Source: an uncultured Alphaproteobacteria bacterium
Lineage (GTDB): Bacteria > Pseudomonadota > Alphaproteobacteria > RF32 > CAG-239
Length of the DNA stretch: 19,693 bases
Assembly: GCA_900540425.1 (NCBI GenBank)
Contig: UQFU01000021.1
Span: 1-19,693 of the forward strand
Direction: 5' to 3'
Shown here: in pieces, positions 7,837 through 12,881 of the stretch
Numbering within the stretch: the first letter of the stretch is position 1
Layout of the letters: each line of letters opens with the position of its first letter
Position numbers and translations under genes: made by a program
Notes under the pieces: generated by a model
What the model was told of the DNA's origin: nothing
What the model saw: only the letters and a program-made list of their open reading frames with translations
Database searches by the model: none

Positions 7837-8130
7837 TTATTTTTCTGCAGAAGCTTTGCTTTTGGCAATGGTTTTTTTAATTTTTTTAGCTTCTTCGGTC
7901 AGCTTTGTATTAGATGTTTTTTCCAAATAGGCATCCAAACCGCCGTTGTGTTCAATGGAACGCAGGGTTTTGGAGCAGACTTTCAGTCTGAAAATTTTGC
8001 CCAGAGTTTCGCTCAGGAGCGAAACGCTTTGCAGGTTGGGCAGAAAACGACGACGAGTGCGGTTGTTAGCGTGGCTGACGTTGTTTCCGCTCTGTGCACC
8101 GGTACCTGCGATATCACATTTTTTAGCCAT
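7837..8130 (-). CDS. rpmB: 50S ribosomal protein L28
   Basis: 97-residue large-subunit protein. The start MAKKCDIAGTGAQSGNNVSH, the motif NRTRRRFLPNLQ and the end of the core RSIEHNGGLDAYL fit the longer alphaproteobacterial L28. That form carries a C-terminal Lys-rich extension (KLTEEAKKIKKTIAK). The ATG at 8130 has a good SD (AAGGACAATGAC). It is a single-gene unit, with a promoter about 45 nt upstream and a terminator downstream. Confidence 0.96.
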   Translation of the reverse strand: MAKKCDIAGTGAQSGNNVSHANNRTRRRFLPNLQSVSLLSETLGKIFRLKVCSKTLRSIEHNGGLDAYLEKTSNTKLTEEAKKIKKTIAKSKASAEK

Positions 8131-8174
8131 GTCATTGTCCTTATGATTAATCGATAAAATAAACTTGTTGCTTG

Positions 8175-8203
8175 TTAATAGTCATATTTGACGGAGAAGT
8201 CAA
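8175..8203 (-). promoter_or_regulatory. Promoter of rpmB
   Basis: On the minus strand TTGACT (8198-8203), 17 nt, TATTAA (8175-8180), about 45 nt upstream of the rpmB start. Confidence 0.7.
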
Positions 8204-8280
8204 GAAAAATCTGCTGAAAATTGAAAATTTTTGTAGCAATCTGAAAAAAAGTGGTGTAAAAGGAAGTTCGTTGTCATGAT

Positions 8281-8357
8281 GTACCCGTAGCTCAGTTGGA
8301 TAGAGTATTGGCCTCCGACGCCAAGGGTCGTGGGTTCGAATCCCTCCGGGTACGCCA
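8281..8357 (+). tRNA. tRNA-Arg (anticodon CCG)
   Basis: A 77-nt cloverleaf with encoded CCA. The acceptor stem GTACCCG (8281-8287) pairs with CGGGTAC (8347-8353), discriminator G. The D stem is GCTC/GAGT. The anticodon stem TTGGC/GCCAA encloses loop CTCCGAC, so the anticodon is CCG, reading CGG codons. The T arm is GTGGG-TTCGAAT-CCCTC (8330-8346) with one U-U mismatch at the second pair (8331 with 8345). This tRNA was the integration site of a former mobile element: a decayed recombinase gene abuts its CCA end. Confidence 0.95.
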
Positions 8358-8678
8358 TACTTTGCGATTTGACGAATCTAACAACAAATTGAACGGTGAA
8401 TTGACCGTATAGCTTAGGTTTCCGTCATTTAATTCTCAGTTCGAAAGTACGAGATTTAAAATTTTACGTTTTTGCTCTACTTTCGAACTTTTTAAGTATT
8501 CCAGAGCATTGTCAGCCAAAGAAAGTATCGTGCTGACTGTAGTCGAGAACTTTTCATCGGCAAATTTCATTCCGGTTTTGGTCAGCTTTTTCTGAGTGCG
8601 GTCATCCTGTTGTCGCAACTCTTTTATTTGTTGAATGTGGAATTTACAATTTTTAACGAAACAAATTATCAGAAAATT
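8358..8678 (-). pseudogene. Remnant of a serine site-specific recombinase (C-terminal part)
   Basis: The minus-strand frame from 8678 to 8439 encodes a C-terminal piece: FADEKFSTTVSTILSL, EYLKSSKVEQKRKILNLV, LSN. An in-frame TGA (8436-8438) follows, and the same frame then continues with ELNDGNLSYTVNSPFNLLL up to the tRNA. This pattern (EQKR..LNLV.SN..L....L.Y....PF..L) is typical of the C-terminal tail of large serine recombinases. Past the TGA the frame runs through the tRNA CCA (read as Trp) and ends at TGA 8292-8294 inside the tRNA. The catalytic N-terminus is missing; an in-frame TAA lies at 8679-8681. It is a broken integrase left from an element that used the tRNA-Arg as its attachment site. 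Family assignment is from memory of the motif pattern. Confidence 0.68.
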
Positions 8679-8855
8679 TTAAAGCATGCCAAGGCAGGAA
8701 TTGATAATTTTAATTTTATTGAAAATTTAACATCTAACTTAATTTATGTTACACGTGACTTATTGAAAGATACTTTTTTTTATGTTATGTGCCGGCGGTT
8801 CTTTAAAAACAACAGGCAAGGCTTATATTTTTTTTGAATATAATCAGGGAGGACA
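8679..8855. other. A+T-rich gap between the recombinase scar and the esterase
   Basis: About 180 nt, markedly A+T-rich, with no convincing gene. A plus-strand open frame crosses 8610-8837 but starts inside the remnant, lacks an SD and resembles nothing known. The stretch probably combines decayed element DNA with the esterase promoter and leader. Confidence 0.5.
8763..8791 (+). promoter_or_regulatory. Possible promoter of the esterase gene
   Basis: TTGAAA (8763-8768), 17 nt, TATGTG (8786-8791). The -10 is imperfect. It lies about 68 nt before the start codon. Confidence 0.4.
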
Positions 8856-8858
8856 ATG

Positions 8859-9848
8859 ATGAGTAAACCAAATTTAGCAAAACCGGTTGCCGATTTTGTG
8901 AAAAGCCTTGAAAAATCCGGTGCCAAACCCTTATATGAACTGACCCCGCAGGAGGCTCGCGGCGTTTTGCTTGAGGTTCAAAAGAACGAAGGCGCAAAAC
9001 CCGAAGCCAAGATTGATGAAATCGACGTCCCGCTGGAAAACGGGAGGGAGATGAAAGTGTTGATTGTCCGTCCGACAGATGTGGACGATACGTTGCCGAT
9101 TATTTTTTATATTCACGGCGGCGGCTGGGTTATGGGGAATGAAGTTACGCATGACCGGCTGATTCGCCAGCTGGCGGACGAAGTTCCCGCTGCGGTGGTC
9201 TTTCCTGTTTATACCCCTTCTCCGGAGGCACAGTATCCGCAGACAACCAATGATTTGTTTATGGTTCTGAACTATATTTCGGAATATGGCGCCAAATATA
9301 ATCTGGATGCGACGCGGCTGATTGTTGCCGGCGACAGCGTCGGCGGAAATATGGCGGCGGTTATGGCTCTTATGGCCAAAAACAACAAGAATTTGCCAAA
9401 TATTGACTTTCAGCTATTGTTTTATCCGGTTACCGATGCGTCGTTTGATACCGAATCTTATCATGAGTTTGCCGAAGGACCGTGGCTAACAAAAAAAGCG
9501 ATGATTTGGTTTTGGAAGCAATATGCGCCGGACGAAAGCAAAAGAGAGGAAATTTATGCCTGTCCGCTCCGAGCGACGACCGAGGAACTTGCAGGTTTGC
9601 CGCCGGCGTTGGTTATTACGGACGAAAATGATGTTTTGCGTGATGAAGGCGAGGCCTATGCGCAGAAGTTGAGCGATGCCGGCGTTCAGGTCGGAGCAGT
9701 ACGGGTTAACGGGACTATTCATGATTTTGTAATGTTGAATGCTTTGGCCGATACAATTCCGACAAAGATTGCGATTGAACTGGCAGTTCGGGTTCTGCAA
9801 GATGTTTTGGCCAGTCTTGAAGACAACGATAATAACGGAGAAAATTAA
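8859..9848 (+). CDS. Alpha/beta hydrolase fold-3 esterase (hormone-sensitive lipase family)
   Basis: 329-residue predicted carboxylesterase of the HSL (family IV) group, acting on ester substrates that cannot be named from sequence. The oxyanion-hole motif HGGGW is at 86-90 and the nucleophile elbow GDSVGG at 158-163 (Ser160). The triad is completed by Asp258 in DVLRDEG and His288 in IHDFV. There is no signal peptide, so it is likely cytoplasmic. Two consecutive ATGs (8856, 8859) follow AGGGAGG; the second has the better spacing (6 nt). It is a single gene that begins about 180 nt after the tRNA/recombinase scar and ends at a strong bidirectional terminator. Val replaces the more common Ala in GDSAGG. 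Confidence 0.92.
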   Translation: MSKPNLAKPVADFVKSLEKSGAKPLYELTPQEARGVLLEVQKNEGAKPEAKIDEIDVPLENGREMKVLIVRPTDVDDTLPIIFYIHGGGWVMGNEVTHDRLIRQLADEVPAAVVFPVYTPSPEAQYPQTTNDLFMVLNYISEYGAKYNLDATRLIVAGDSVGGNMAAVMALMAKNNKNLPNIDFQLLFYPVTDASFDTESYHEFAEGPWLTKKAMIWFWKQYAPDESKREEIYACPLRATTEELAGLPPALVITDENDVLRDEGEAYAQKLSDAGVQVGAVRVNGTIHDFVMLNALADTIPTKIAIELAVRVLQDVLASLEDNDNNGEN

Positions 9849-9860
9849 AAAATAGGTAGA

Positions 9861-9904
9861 AAAAATCCCCGGAAGGCTTAAAAGCTTTGCGGGGATTTTT
9901 TTTG
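9861..9904. terminator. Bidirectional intrinsic terminator
   Basis: AAAATCCCC (9862-9870) pairs with GGGGATTTT (9891-9899), with an imperfect inner helix. A-rich and T-rich flanks make it work for the esterase (+) and for the convergent gene at 9915 (-). Confidence 0.85.
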
Positions 9905-9914
9905 CAAACAAACG

Positions 9915-10295
9915 TCATTTGACGACAACGTAGGGCATGCCTCCCGGCAATATCGGCCAGAATTGCGGTGGAAGGTTAAATGATACCGCTCCGATGGCAT
10001 TGCCTAACATTACCAGGGCATCCATTGTGGCATGACTGCCGGTCCAATAATTACCGTGTTTATCCATGCACATGTTAAGAAAGGACATCCCCCCTCCTTT
10101 GTTTTTTTGGAAGCCATCGGGGAGTTCGTTCAAAAATTCCCGGATAGACGTTTCGTAGTTTTTGAGTTTTTCGGTGTCAAATGAGGCACGGTATAATACG
10201 CCTTGGGCGATTGTTACGGTGCTGCTTTGGGATGAGGAAGAAACGGACAGACACTCTTTAAATATCCGGTTAACTTCCGATGCCGAGAGTTTCAT
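9915..10295 (-). CDS. Conserved-looking small protein of unknown function
   Basis: 126 residues, starting MKLSASEVNRIFKECL. A polar Ser-rich stretch (SVSSSSQSSTVTI) follows, then a core with KGGGMSFLNMCMDKHGNYWT, an Ala/Leu-rich segment (ATMDALVMLGNAIG) and the end LPPQFWPILPGGMPYVVVK. The core and the terminal PGGMPY look like a family I have seen only as uncharacterised proteins, so no function is given. It has no signal peptide and no long membrane segment. The ATG at 10295 is chosen because residues upstream of it overlap the promoter. There is no SD before this ATG, although a near-consensus promoter lies 44 nt upstream. Confidence 0.75.
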   Translation of the reverse strand: MKLSASEVNRIFKECLSVSSSSQSSTVTIAQGVLYRASFDTEKLKNYETSIREFLNELPDGFQKNKGGGMSFLNMCMDKHGNYWTGSHATMDALVMLGNAIGAVSFNLPPQFWPILPGGMPYVVVK

Positions 10296-10338
10296 AATTG
10301 TTATAATTTTTAAGTGTAAATAATTTTCTTTTAGTGCT

Positions 10339-10367
10339 AAATTACTTAAACGGTTTGGGCGTGTCAA
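10339..10367 (-). promoter_or_regulatory. Promoter of the small unknown gene at 9915
   Basis: On the minus strand TTGACA (10362-10367), 17 nt, TAATTT (10339-10344). The predicted leader is about 37 nt, A+T-rich and without an SD. Confidence 0.65.
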
Positions 10368-10396
10368 CATTTTTCGGAAAAGGAGGGGGCGGGAAA

Positions 10397-10456
10397 ATGG
10401 CGGAAAAGCGAAAGATCAGGGCGCAGTTGGATCTTTGGGCCGAATTATTTTATTGA
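10397..10456 (+). CDS. Possible 19-residue ORF upstream of gloA
   Basis: ATG at 10397 preceded by a strong SD-like AAAAGGAGGGGGCGGGAAA. It reads MAEKRKIRAQLDLWAELFY and ends at TGA 10454-10456. The stop overlaps the -35 box of the gloA promoter, so it is not a leader peptide of that transcript. No promoter of its own is evident. It may be a remnant start of a lost gene, a microprotein or chance. Confidence 0.25.
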   Translation: MAEKRKIRAQLDLWAELFY

Positions 10457-10481
10457 CGAAAGTTATTTGCCCTCATATAGG
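10453..10481 (+). promoter_or_regulatory. Promoter of the glyoxalase gene
   Basis: TTGACG (10453-10458), 17 nt, TATAGG (10476-10481), giving a leader of about 50 nt before the TTG start. Confidence 0.6.
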
Positions 10482-10536
10482 GTGACGGCGGAAACTAAAG
10501 CAAAAATCAAAAAACTGAAACGAAAGGAGAGAAAAA

Positions 10537-10920
10537 TTGACGTACCGGTTTGCACATGTGAATTTTAATGTTTGCGATTTAGCCAAAAGTATAGCTTTTT
10601 ATGAGCAGGCGCTGGGGCTGAAAGAGATTAGGCGGCTGTCCGGACAGCGTCGTTCGGAAGACGGAGGCGACTATGTTATTGTATATCTCGGGGACGGGTA
10701 TTCCGGTTTTGAACTGGAGTTGACGTGGCTGGCAGACCATCCCCAGGAATATGATTTGGGGGAAGGGGAATTTCATCTGGCTTTGACCGTTGGCGATTAC
10801 GAGGCTTCTTTGCGGAAACATCGTGAGATGGGATGTATTTGTTTTGTGAATGACGAGATGGGAATTTATTTTATTGAGGATCCGGACGGGTATTGGATTG
10901 AGATTATTCCCGAGAAGTGA
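10537..10920 (+). CDS. gloA: Lactoylglutathione lyase (glyoxalase I)-like VOC protein
   Basis: 127-residue vicinal-oxygen-chelate protein. Glyoxalase I converts the methylglyoxal-glutathione hemithioacetal to S-lactoylglutathione. Two beta-alpha-beta-beta-beta halves are visible. Metal ligand candidates match the family: His7 (FAHVNF), a Glu in GFELELT (59 or 61), His80 (EFHLAL) and Glu122 (WIEIIPE). The motif FIEDPDGYWIE is typical. The start codon is TTG at 10537, supported by AAAGGAG 7 nt upstream; no ATG fits without losing the first strand. It is a single gene ending in a shared terminator with the convergent pirin gene. Close VOC relatives have other reactions, so the exact substrate is probable rather than certain. 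Confidence 0.85.
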   Translation: MTYRFAHVNFNVCDLAKSIAFYEQALGLKEIRRLSGQRRSEDGGDYVIVYLGDGYSGFELELTWLADHPQEYDLGEGEFHLALTVGDYEASLRKHREMGCICFVNDEMGIYFIEDPDGYWIEIIPEK

Positions 10921-10922
10921 AC

Positions 10923-10955
10923 AAAAAGCCTTAATCTTCATGATTAAGGCTTTTT
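10923..10955. terminator. Bidirectional intrinsic terminator between gloA and pirin
   Basis: A perfect 14-bp stem AAAAAGCCTTAATC / GATTAAGGCTTTTT (10923-10936 / 10942-10955) with a 5-nt loop. It serves both convergent genes. Confidence 0.92.
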
Positions 10956-10957
10956 GT

Positions 10958-11665
10958 TTATGGGCGAAGGTTAAAAAGAATGATGTCCGACACGGTATCT
11001 ATTCCGCGAAGATTCAGGCTTTCGTTTTCTCCGGCAACAGCCACCCCGTCGCCGGCTGCCAGCACAGCCCCGTTTAATTCGGCAGCGCCGGAAGCCATTT
11101 GCAGCCAATAGCTTCTTCGGTCGGATAATTTATAACCAACGTTTTTTTCCGCATCCATCCGGCAGCGGTAAATTTCGGTATCCTGGTGGATTTTGACGGT
11201 ACCGTCTTTGCCTTCGGGGCTGGCAACCGGACAGAAACGATTGCTGAGCTGCTGCGGAGTAAAAGACTTTTGCTCGTAGTAGGGTTTGAGGCCTTTCCGG
11301 TTGGGGAGAAGCCAAATTTGCAGAAAATGCACCGCTTCGGTTGGCGACGGGTTGAATTCGCTGTGCAGAATACCGCTGCCGGCAGTCATTTTCTGTATGT
11401 CTCCGGGATAAATAATTGAGCCGTTTCCTAGGCTGTCTTTGTGTTCCAGGGTGCCGCTCAGGACAATGCTTACAATTTCCATGTCAGCGTGCGGGTGCAT
11501 GCCGAATCCTTGTCCGGGGGCGACAATGTCATCGTTGATGACCCGAAGATCGCTGAAACCCATAAATTCGGGGTGATAGTAGCTGCTGAATGAGAAAGTA
11601 TGAAAGCTGTCGAGCCATCCGGTGCGGCTGCGACCGCGTTCGTTGGCAGGGCGTAACTGGTACAT
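10958..11665 (-). CDS. Pirin family protein (YhhW-like bicupin)
   Basis: 235-residue bicupin of the pirin family; YhhW-type members have quercetin 2,3-dioxygenase activity in vitro, and the natural substrate is unclear. The N-terminal cupin has the metal-binding motif GFGMHPHADMEIVSIVLSG with its HxH, followed by EHKDS and GSGILHSEFN for the second His and the Glu. The family start RPANERGRSRTGWLDSFHTFSF is complete. The ATG at 11665 has an SD (AAGGAG, 6 nt spacing); the longer frame upstream lies over the promoter. It is a single gene, divergent from the metallothionein-csoR operon across about 155 nt. Confidence 0.92.
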   Translation of the reverse strand: MYQLRPANERGRSRTGWLDSFHTFSFSSYYHPEFMGFSDLRVINDDIVAPGQGFGMHPHADMEIVSIVLSGTLEHKDSLGNGSIIYPGDIQKMTAGSGILHSEFNPSPTEAVHFLQIWLLPNRKGLKPYYEQKSFTPQQLSNRFCPVASPEGKDGTVKIHQDTEIYRCRMDAEKNVGYKLSDRRSYWLQMASGAAELNGAVLAAGDGVAVAGENESLNLRGIDTVSDIILFNLRP

Positions 11666-11697
11666 GCGCTTCTCCTTTGCCGTGATTGTCTGGTATT

Positions 11698-11725
11698 GAT
11701 ATATTTTTTGGCATATCATTTTCAA
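11698..11725 (-). promoter_or_regulatory. Possible promoter of the pirin gene
   Basis: On the minus strand TTGAAA (11720-11725), 16 nt, TATATC (11698-11703), about 33 nt before the ATG. Confidence 0.45.
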
Positions 11726-11753
11726 TCTGCCTAAAAGCTATATGATACAGGAC

Positions 11754-11782
11754 TTGACATTTATACCGGGGCCGGGTATATT
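11754..11782 (+). promoter_or_regulatory. Promoter of the metallothionein-csoR operon
   Basis: TTGACA (11754-11759), 17 nt, TATATT (11777-11782), near consensus. An inverted repeat fills the spacer and a second lies over the start region, so this promoter is probably strong but repressed. Confidence 0.8.
11762..11780 (+). promoter_or_regulatory. Predicted CsoR-type operator 1
   Basis: Inverted repeat TATACC-N7-GGTATA (arms 11762-11767 and 11775-11780) with a G-rich centre (GGGGCCG), lying in the spacer and overlapping the -10 box. G-tract-containing repeats of this kind are the known DNA targets of CsoR/RcnR-class repressors. A csoR-like gene lies just downstream, so autoregulation is inferred. 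Confidence 0.65.
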
Positions 11783-11785
11783 GAT

Positions 11786-11804
11786 AATACCTTATGGGGG
11801 TATT
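11786..11804 (+). promoter_or_regulatory. Predicted CsoR-type operator 2
   Basis: Inverted repeat AATACC-N7-GGTATT (arms 11786-11791 and 11799-11804), same arm length and 7-nt centre (TTATGGG) as operator 1. It is centred 24 bp downstream of operator 1, across the expected transcription start. The SD GAAGGAG follows. Confidence 0.65.
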
Positions 11805-11820
11805 TTTGAAGGAGTAGAAA

Positions 11821-12000
11821 ATGAGAAACTGTAATAATCCCAAATGTAAAAATCCGAACTGTACCTGCGGTGACAACTGTACTTGTGACGAGACTCACCA
11901 GTGCGGCGAAAACTGCCAATGTCACGAGGGCTGCGACTGCGGCAGCGAATGCCGTTGCGATGAGCATGGGAAGTGCGGCGACAACTGTTCCTGCCATTAA
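11821..12000 (+). CDS. Metallothionein-like Cys-rich metal-binding protein
   Basis: 59-residue protein with 16 Cys and 4 His and almost no hydrophobic residues. It is dominated by CxC and CxxxC pairs (CTCGDNCTC, CGENCQCHEGCDCGSECRC, CGDNCSCH). The repeated unit CG-x-N-C-x-C occurs three times. This is the composition of a metallothionein that would bind several soft metal ions (Cu(I), Zn, Cd) in thiolate clusters in the cytoplasm. The ATG at 11821 has an SD (GAAGGAG, 7 nt). It is first in an operon with a CsoR-like repressor 8 nt downstream, under a promoter with two predicted metal-repressor operators. It does not closely match the cyanobacterial SmtA pattern in my memory, so it may be a separate family. 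The metal identity is unproven. Confidence 0.85.
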   Translation: MRNCNNPKCKNPNCTCGDNCTCDETHQCGENCQCHEGCDCGSECRCDEHGKCGDNCSCH

Positions 12001-12007
12001 GAGAAAG

Positions 12008-12298
12008 ATGATGAACGGACACATGCCAAAAGGGCATCCCGACCACAGCAAAGAACTGGCAAGGCTGAATCGGATTTCGGGGCAGCTGGAAGGGGTGAAG
12101 CGGATGATTGAGGAAAGGCGCTATTGCCCGGAAATCCTGATACAGCTGCGGGCGATCCGTTCGGCTGTCAGGGCGGTGGAAAGCAATATTCTGAAAACGC
12201 ATCTGCAGTCTTGTGTTGTCCAATCTTTCGCTTCCGATGCCGATCGGGAACAAAAAATTGAAGAATTGAAAAAGCTGTTTGACCAGTTTGAAGCTTAA
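12008..12298 (+). CDS. Metal-sensing transcriptional repressor, CsoR/FrmR family (DUF156)
   Basis: 96-residue all-helical repressor. Features are the N-terminal helix LARLNRISGQLEGVKRMIEE, then RYCPEILIQLRAIRSAVRAVE, then ILKTHLQSCV. Cys40, His65 and Cys69 keep the spacing of the Cu(I) ligands of CsoR (x, +25, +4), favouring copper over formaldehyde (FrmR) or nickel/cobalt (RcnR). An extra His-rich start (GHMPKGHPDH) might also bind metal. Starts at 12008, 12011 or 12023 are possible; 12008 is given because it follows the upstream stop by 7 nt. It is co-transcribed with the metallothionein-like gene and presumably binds the operators upstream, releasing them when metal binds. Confidence 0.88.
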   Translation: MMNGHMPKGHPDHSKELARLNRISGQLEGVKRMIEERRYCPEILIQLRAIRSAVRAVESNILKTHLQSCVVQSFASDADREQKIEELKKLFDQFEA

Positions 12299-12300
12299 AA

Positions 12301-12329
12301 AAAAGAACCCGTTTTTACGGGTTCTTTTT
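12301..12329. terminator. Intrinsic terminator of the metallothionein-csoR operon
   Basis: GAACCCG (12305-12311) pairs with CGGGTTC (12318-12324), loop of 6 nt, then TTTTT. The A-run on the other side lets it also serve the convergent DUF805 gene. Confidence 0.88.
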
Positions 12330-12368
12330 GTATTGTGAAAACTCCGTTTGAGTACGGGGTTTGGGCAT

Positions 12369-12743
12369 TTATTTTTTTACAATTTTATCTTGCAGAGCTT
12401 TCAGCGAATCTGAGGGCATGCACAAAGCGATAAGAACGGCAATGCCGCCGATAAACGGAACAAAGGCCACCAACAGCCACCAAGGGGAAATTCCCAGATC
12501 ACGGAAACGGCGAATGTCTGCCATAATCGACGGTACAATCAGAGCTAGGGCAACCAAGGTGCTCAAAATCGGCAGTCTGATAATGCCGGCAATCAGAGAA
12601 ACAACAAAAGTAATGATGAATGTAAATAAAACGAACATCCAAAATTCTTTGCGATTCATGCGTGATTGATAGTCAATGTAATGATTTTTCAGCACGTCAA
12701 CAAAATATTGATTGAAGGCTGATTTGATTTGTTCAAAATTCAT
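12369..12743 (-). CDS. DUF805 family inner-membrane protein
   Basis: 124-residue protein of the DUF805 (YhaH/YhaI) family, function unknown. After a soluble start (residues 1-30) comes the family motif SRMNRKEFWMFVLF. Then come three or four hydrophobic segments, with the conserved RRFRDLGISPWWLL between the last ones. The C-terminus is short and cytoplasmic (SDSLKALQDKIVKK). The ATG at 12743 has an SD (GGAGAGGACAA). It is a single gene, convergent with csoR. A weak promoter candidate (TTGCGC, 17 nt, TAACTT) lies upstream. Confidence 0.88.
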   Translation of the reverse strand: MNFEQIKSAFNQYFVDVLKNHYIDYQSRMNRKEFWMFVLFTFIITFVVSLIAGIIRLPILSTLVALALIVPSIMADIRRFRDLGISPWWLLVAFVPFIGGIAVLIALCMPSDSLKALQDKIVKK

Positions 12744-12842
12744 TTGTCCTCTCCATAAAGTTAATGTATTTTCAATCTAGGCGCAAATCCGAAAAAAACA
12801 ACAAAAATATGTGTGAAAGCCACAAATGTTTTTTCCGATTTG

Positions 12843-12868
12843 AAAAACGCCCCGGATTGGCGGGGCGT
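12843..12868 (-). terminator. Intrinsic terminator of cysS
   Basis: An 8-bp G+C-rich stem ACGCCCCG / CGGGGCGT (12847-12854 / 12861-12868), then a T-run on the minus strand. It starts 13 nt past the stop. Confidence 0.9.
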
Positions 12869-12881
12869 GACGGATATTATT

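Noticed and set aside
8436..8438. In-frame TGA in the recombinase frame as a recoded (Trp or selenocysteine) codon
   Set aside because: Several clear genes in the window end in TGA (engB, cysS, the lipoprotein gene), so TGA is a stop here. The frame also lacks its N-terminus, so decay is the simpler reading.
8610..8837. 75-codon plus-strand frame after the recombinase remnant
   Set aside because: It starts within the remnant with TTG and no SD, is very A+T-rich and resembles nothing. It is most likely open by chance.
11870..12007. Long 5' extension of the CsoR-like protein through the metallothionein-like gene
   Set aside because: The extension is an Ala/Thr-rich frame-shifted reading of the Cys-rich gene. 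The frame-1 Cys pattern and its SD show that the small gene is the real one.
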